This document shows positions 62,001-64,000 of a stretch of DNA of 64,000 nt, one piece after another; position 1 is the first letter of the stretch; the number at the start of each line of letters is the position of its first letter. The position numbers were made by a program, and so were the translations under genes. This stretch comes from Takakia lepidozioides (taxonomy: Eukaryota > Streptophyta > Takakiopsida > Takakiales > Takakiaceae): contig CM060731.1 in NCBI GenBank assembly GCA_030704615.1, positions 57,888,756 through 57,952,755 of the forward strand, given 5' to 3'. Under the pieces are notes generated by a model. It ran no database searches. It worked only from the letters and a program-made list of their open reading frames with translations, and was not told the DNA's origin.

Positions 62001-62912
62001 ATATTTAAAAGTATTAAAAATGGTGATATGAATAACAGTATTGACTAAATACTATTTATAATCAACATCATGTAAATAACATCATCTTTATTTTTTAAGT
62101 AAAAAATATTGTTTGACTATAACTGGAATGTGTCACATATCAACTCACAATACTTTATTTATATTTAAAATTAATGTATTTGAATGTTGAAGTCTTCTCA
62201 TTATATTCATGTTGTGTATACATGATTTCATCACAGGAAGGAGACACAAATTAAGGACGTTTTAGACCTTAATTCATTTAATTTTGAAGACATGATCAAT
62301 AAAAGGTGGTTATCTCCCACTTTATCATCTAAATTGTTTTTGTTCTATGAGATTTATTTTTTTCAGTGTTTCATGGATCATCATATTATATTCTTATTTA
62401 ACTTGTGCTCTTTACAGACCAACATTTGTGATGTTTTATGCACCATGGTGTCCCCATTGTCAAAGATTGCATCCCATTTGGAGGCAGCTTGCTCAAGTTC
62501 TTGACCACCTTGGTTCAGATGTGCAGGTCTTTTTTCTCTATCCTTTGGATATTCCTCAAACCTTCAAACTTTGTAGGATAATATAATAGTACCATTAATA
62601 CCTTTTGGATACATCTTTTGAACTTGAAAGCTTTACTCGTAATGTATGTATACTATTTCTTAATTATATTATATATTTTACATGTAGTACAGAAATACTA
62701 CCAAGATACATTATTCGCAATGTTTTTTGTTTGAACAACAGATTGCGATAGTGGATGCAACAAAACACATGCGTCTTGCAGACAAGTTTGAGGTGCCAGG
62801 ATTTCCAACTCTAATTTTTTTCAAAGACGGACAACCAGTGGGTAGGCATAAAGGACCACGTGATGTTGAATCACTAGTAGCATTTATTGAGCATCACGTA
62901 CCTACTCGCTAA
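56034..62912 (+). CDS. Single-pass membrane protein with C-terminal thioredoxin domain (CPHC)
   Basis: Nine exons with fully consistent phases: 56034-56163, 56318-56457, 57307-57358, 58996-60233, 60632-60703, 61499-61920, 62237-62305, 62418-62526, 62742-62912, giving about 800 residues. Residues 1-90: MNLEDGGPRSNPRRAAMEDY, KVCWTLLKYIGTDALEFMSN and a Lys-Pro stretch. About 110-540 is long, Ser/Asn-rich and probably disordered. A membrane helix (TTIGFTVWIIAGVVIVARVI) spans about 627-650, preceded by a basic KKHKPWWK. The C-terminus is a thioredoxin fold: FVMFYAPWCPHCQRLHPIW with the C-P-H-C redox pair, cis-Pro in VPGFPTLIFF and GRHKGPRDVESLVAFIEHHV. Likely a disulfide oxidoreductase of the PDI type, with thioredoxin in the ER lumen and a cytosolic N-terminus (basic flank before the helix). 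The short third exon is the least certain. Confidence 0.75.
57380..57670. repeat. Candidate repeat insertion in intron 3, GGTTCTTT-rich
   Basis: Within the intron after exon 3 lies a stretch with repeated CCGGTTCTTT, GGTTCTTTGA and AACCGCC words, more GC-rich than the surrounding DNA. It looks like a small unclassified repeat or non-autonomous insertion. No clean inverted ends or duplication could be set. Confidence 0.3.
61180..61295 (+). repeat. Dispersed repeat, copy 2
   Basis: Partner of 55090-55205, located in the intron between exons 5 and 6 of the thioredoxin-domain gene. Contains GCCGGAC...GTCCGGC as an internal inverted pair around TTAATTA. Confidence 0.6.
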
Positions 62913-64000
62913 CATATTATTTAAGTTTTATTTTTTTGTTTTATTTTATTTTTTGGGAGGGGGGAAAGGAGGAAACAAAGGTTGTGTGATGTTTGACAAA
63001 ATAATTAGACATCATATGAAAGTAAAATGATAGTGCATAATGCTGTATGCTAATTTATTGGTTATCTACCTATTAGATGTTGTGACAAGTATATATTTTT
63101 GATTAATTCTAGATGGTAATATATATTAAAATTTGTCCAAAGTAGTTGACCGTATCCTACATATGAAGTGATAGTTTGAGTGAGGAATGGAATTCTAAAG
63201 ACATTCTCATGAAACATTGATTGGTTTCAATGATAATATGGTGAGACAACTTGATTTGTAGATGAATATACCATTTTGTCTAGATACCATCTAATATTTA
63301 AAATAGTTATGAAGATGCATATTTAGAGACAAGTTGACTTTTTAAAAAAAAAACAAAAAAAACAAATGTCGTTTAGCTTCAAAAAGAAATGTATACATCA
63401 GTTAATCATATATTCCTACTCATTAGATCGCCTTCCTCTCTCGTCTCCTTCCCTTTATGGTTGTTGCATATTTTAAATTTAAATTTTCACGTGACACTTG
63501 TTTCTTTCTTTGTACTCTGCACATATTATATTCATAAATAATGCAGATGTGAGAGAGAGAGGACAAAAGTTTTAGATATAATATTATGTTATCTTTGAAG
63601 CAAAATTTTCTTTGTTACAAATAACATTCATATTAAACTACTAACATTCAATTAGTGTTAACTTGAATTGAATTGTAGATGATTAAATCGAATAAAAATT
63701 AGAGATTAGCCTCCATGTTGGCGTCATCTCTCTTTCCCCATTGCCTTTGAGTTGTACAATATGGTTGGAGATTCTCATTGTTTATCCCATATTGTAAAAA
63801 ATCATCAATAGTTAAAAAGTCAAATGTTAGTCTGTGAAGCCCGTTGATAGATCATGCCAAGTGTAACTTTTGGTGTCACTTCAACCCGAAGAATTACTTA
63901 ACTTTTTGTTTGGAAGGTGGACACCTTCTAAGAATCCTAACCGGTTGCACAAACCTCTCTCGATGATTCAAAAGTCCCACCTTAGGTGTCCGGTTAACCC
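62913..64000. other. 3' flank of the thioredoxin-domain gene
   Basis: AT-rich sequence with no recognisable gene. The first few hundred bases should be 3' UTR and terminator of the upstream gene. Nothing else seen up to the window end. Confidence 0.5.

Overview
The window is nuclear DNA of a plant-lineage (streptophyte) eukaryote with a repeat-rich genome. The genes are split by GT-AG introns. The Ty3/gypsy, CACTA, Mutator-like (MULE) and zf-RVT-type LINE relics are all of plant type, and the RBR ubiquitin ligase and TMEM144-like transporter resemble those of the green lineage. The species cannot be fixed from the sequence; a charophyte, bryophyte, lycophyte or fern would all fit. Identifications come from reading translated motifs and splice sites; no database search was run.

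Layout. (1) 255-3919, +: 3' part of an RNF14-like RBR E3 ubiquitin ligase whose 5' exons lie left of the window. (2) 4980-10331, -: a decayed Ty3/gypsy element with two unequal LTRs and a second integrase fragment next to it. (3) 12979-13281, -: a small unknown gene with a TATA box. (4) 15597-20456, -: a multi-exon TMEM144-like membrane transporter, with the wreck of a tandem copy at about 13.5-14.5 kb. (5) 22135-49483: one large nested transposon block. (6) 50.5-51.2 kb: a LINE fragment. (7) about 51-56 kb: AT-rich intergenic DNA. (8) 56034-62912, +: a nine-exon gene for a single-pass membrane protein with a thioredoxin domain (CPHC active site).

The nested block reads as three layers. The outer layer is a minus-strand Ty3/gypsy retrotransposon (5' LTR 48547-49483; 3' LTR 22135-23099 with a polypurine tract). 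Besides gag-pol it has an extra sense ORF before the 3' LTR and an extra antisense ORF between pol and that ORF. A 2580-bp non-autonomous CACTA element (26384-28963, 3-bp target duplication AAC) sits in the antisense ORF. An 11,892-bp MULE (32693-44584, 9-bp target duplication CTTGATCTC) sits in the reverse transcriptase. Removing either insert with one copy of its duplication rejoins the interrupted reading frame exactly, so the nesting is well supported.

The MULE is the most interesting object. It carries a SWIM zinc-finger transposase gene on the minus strand. A divergently transcribed ten-exon gene on the plus strand encodes a protein with a ParB/sulfiredoxin-like motif and a tentative DNA-methyltransferase-like region. 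The first intron of that gene is about 2 kb and holds some 16 copies of a nearly perfect palindrome (18-bp arms, 4-base loop) spaced about 115 bp apart. Transposase, accessory DNA-binding or DNA-modifying protein and repeated binding-site-like array recall the VANDAL/VANC anti-silencing MULEs of Arabidopsis, but with unrelated-looking parts. This copy is decayed: the accessory gene has two in-frame TAG codons and about three frameshifts.
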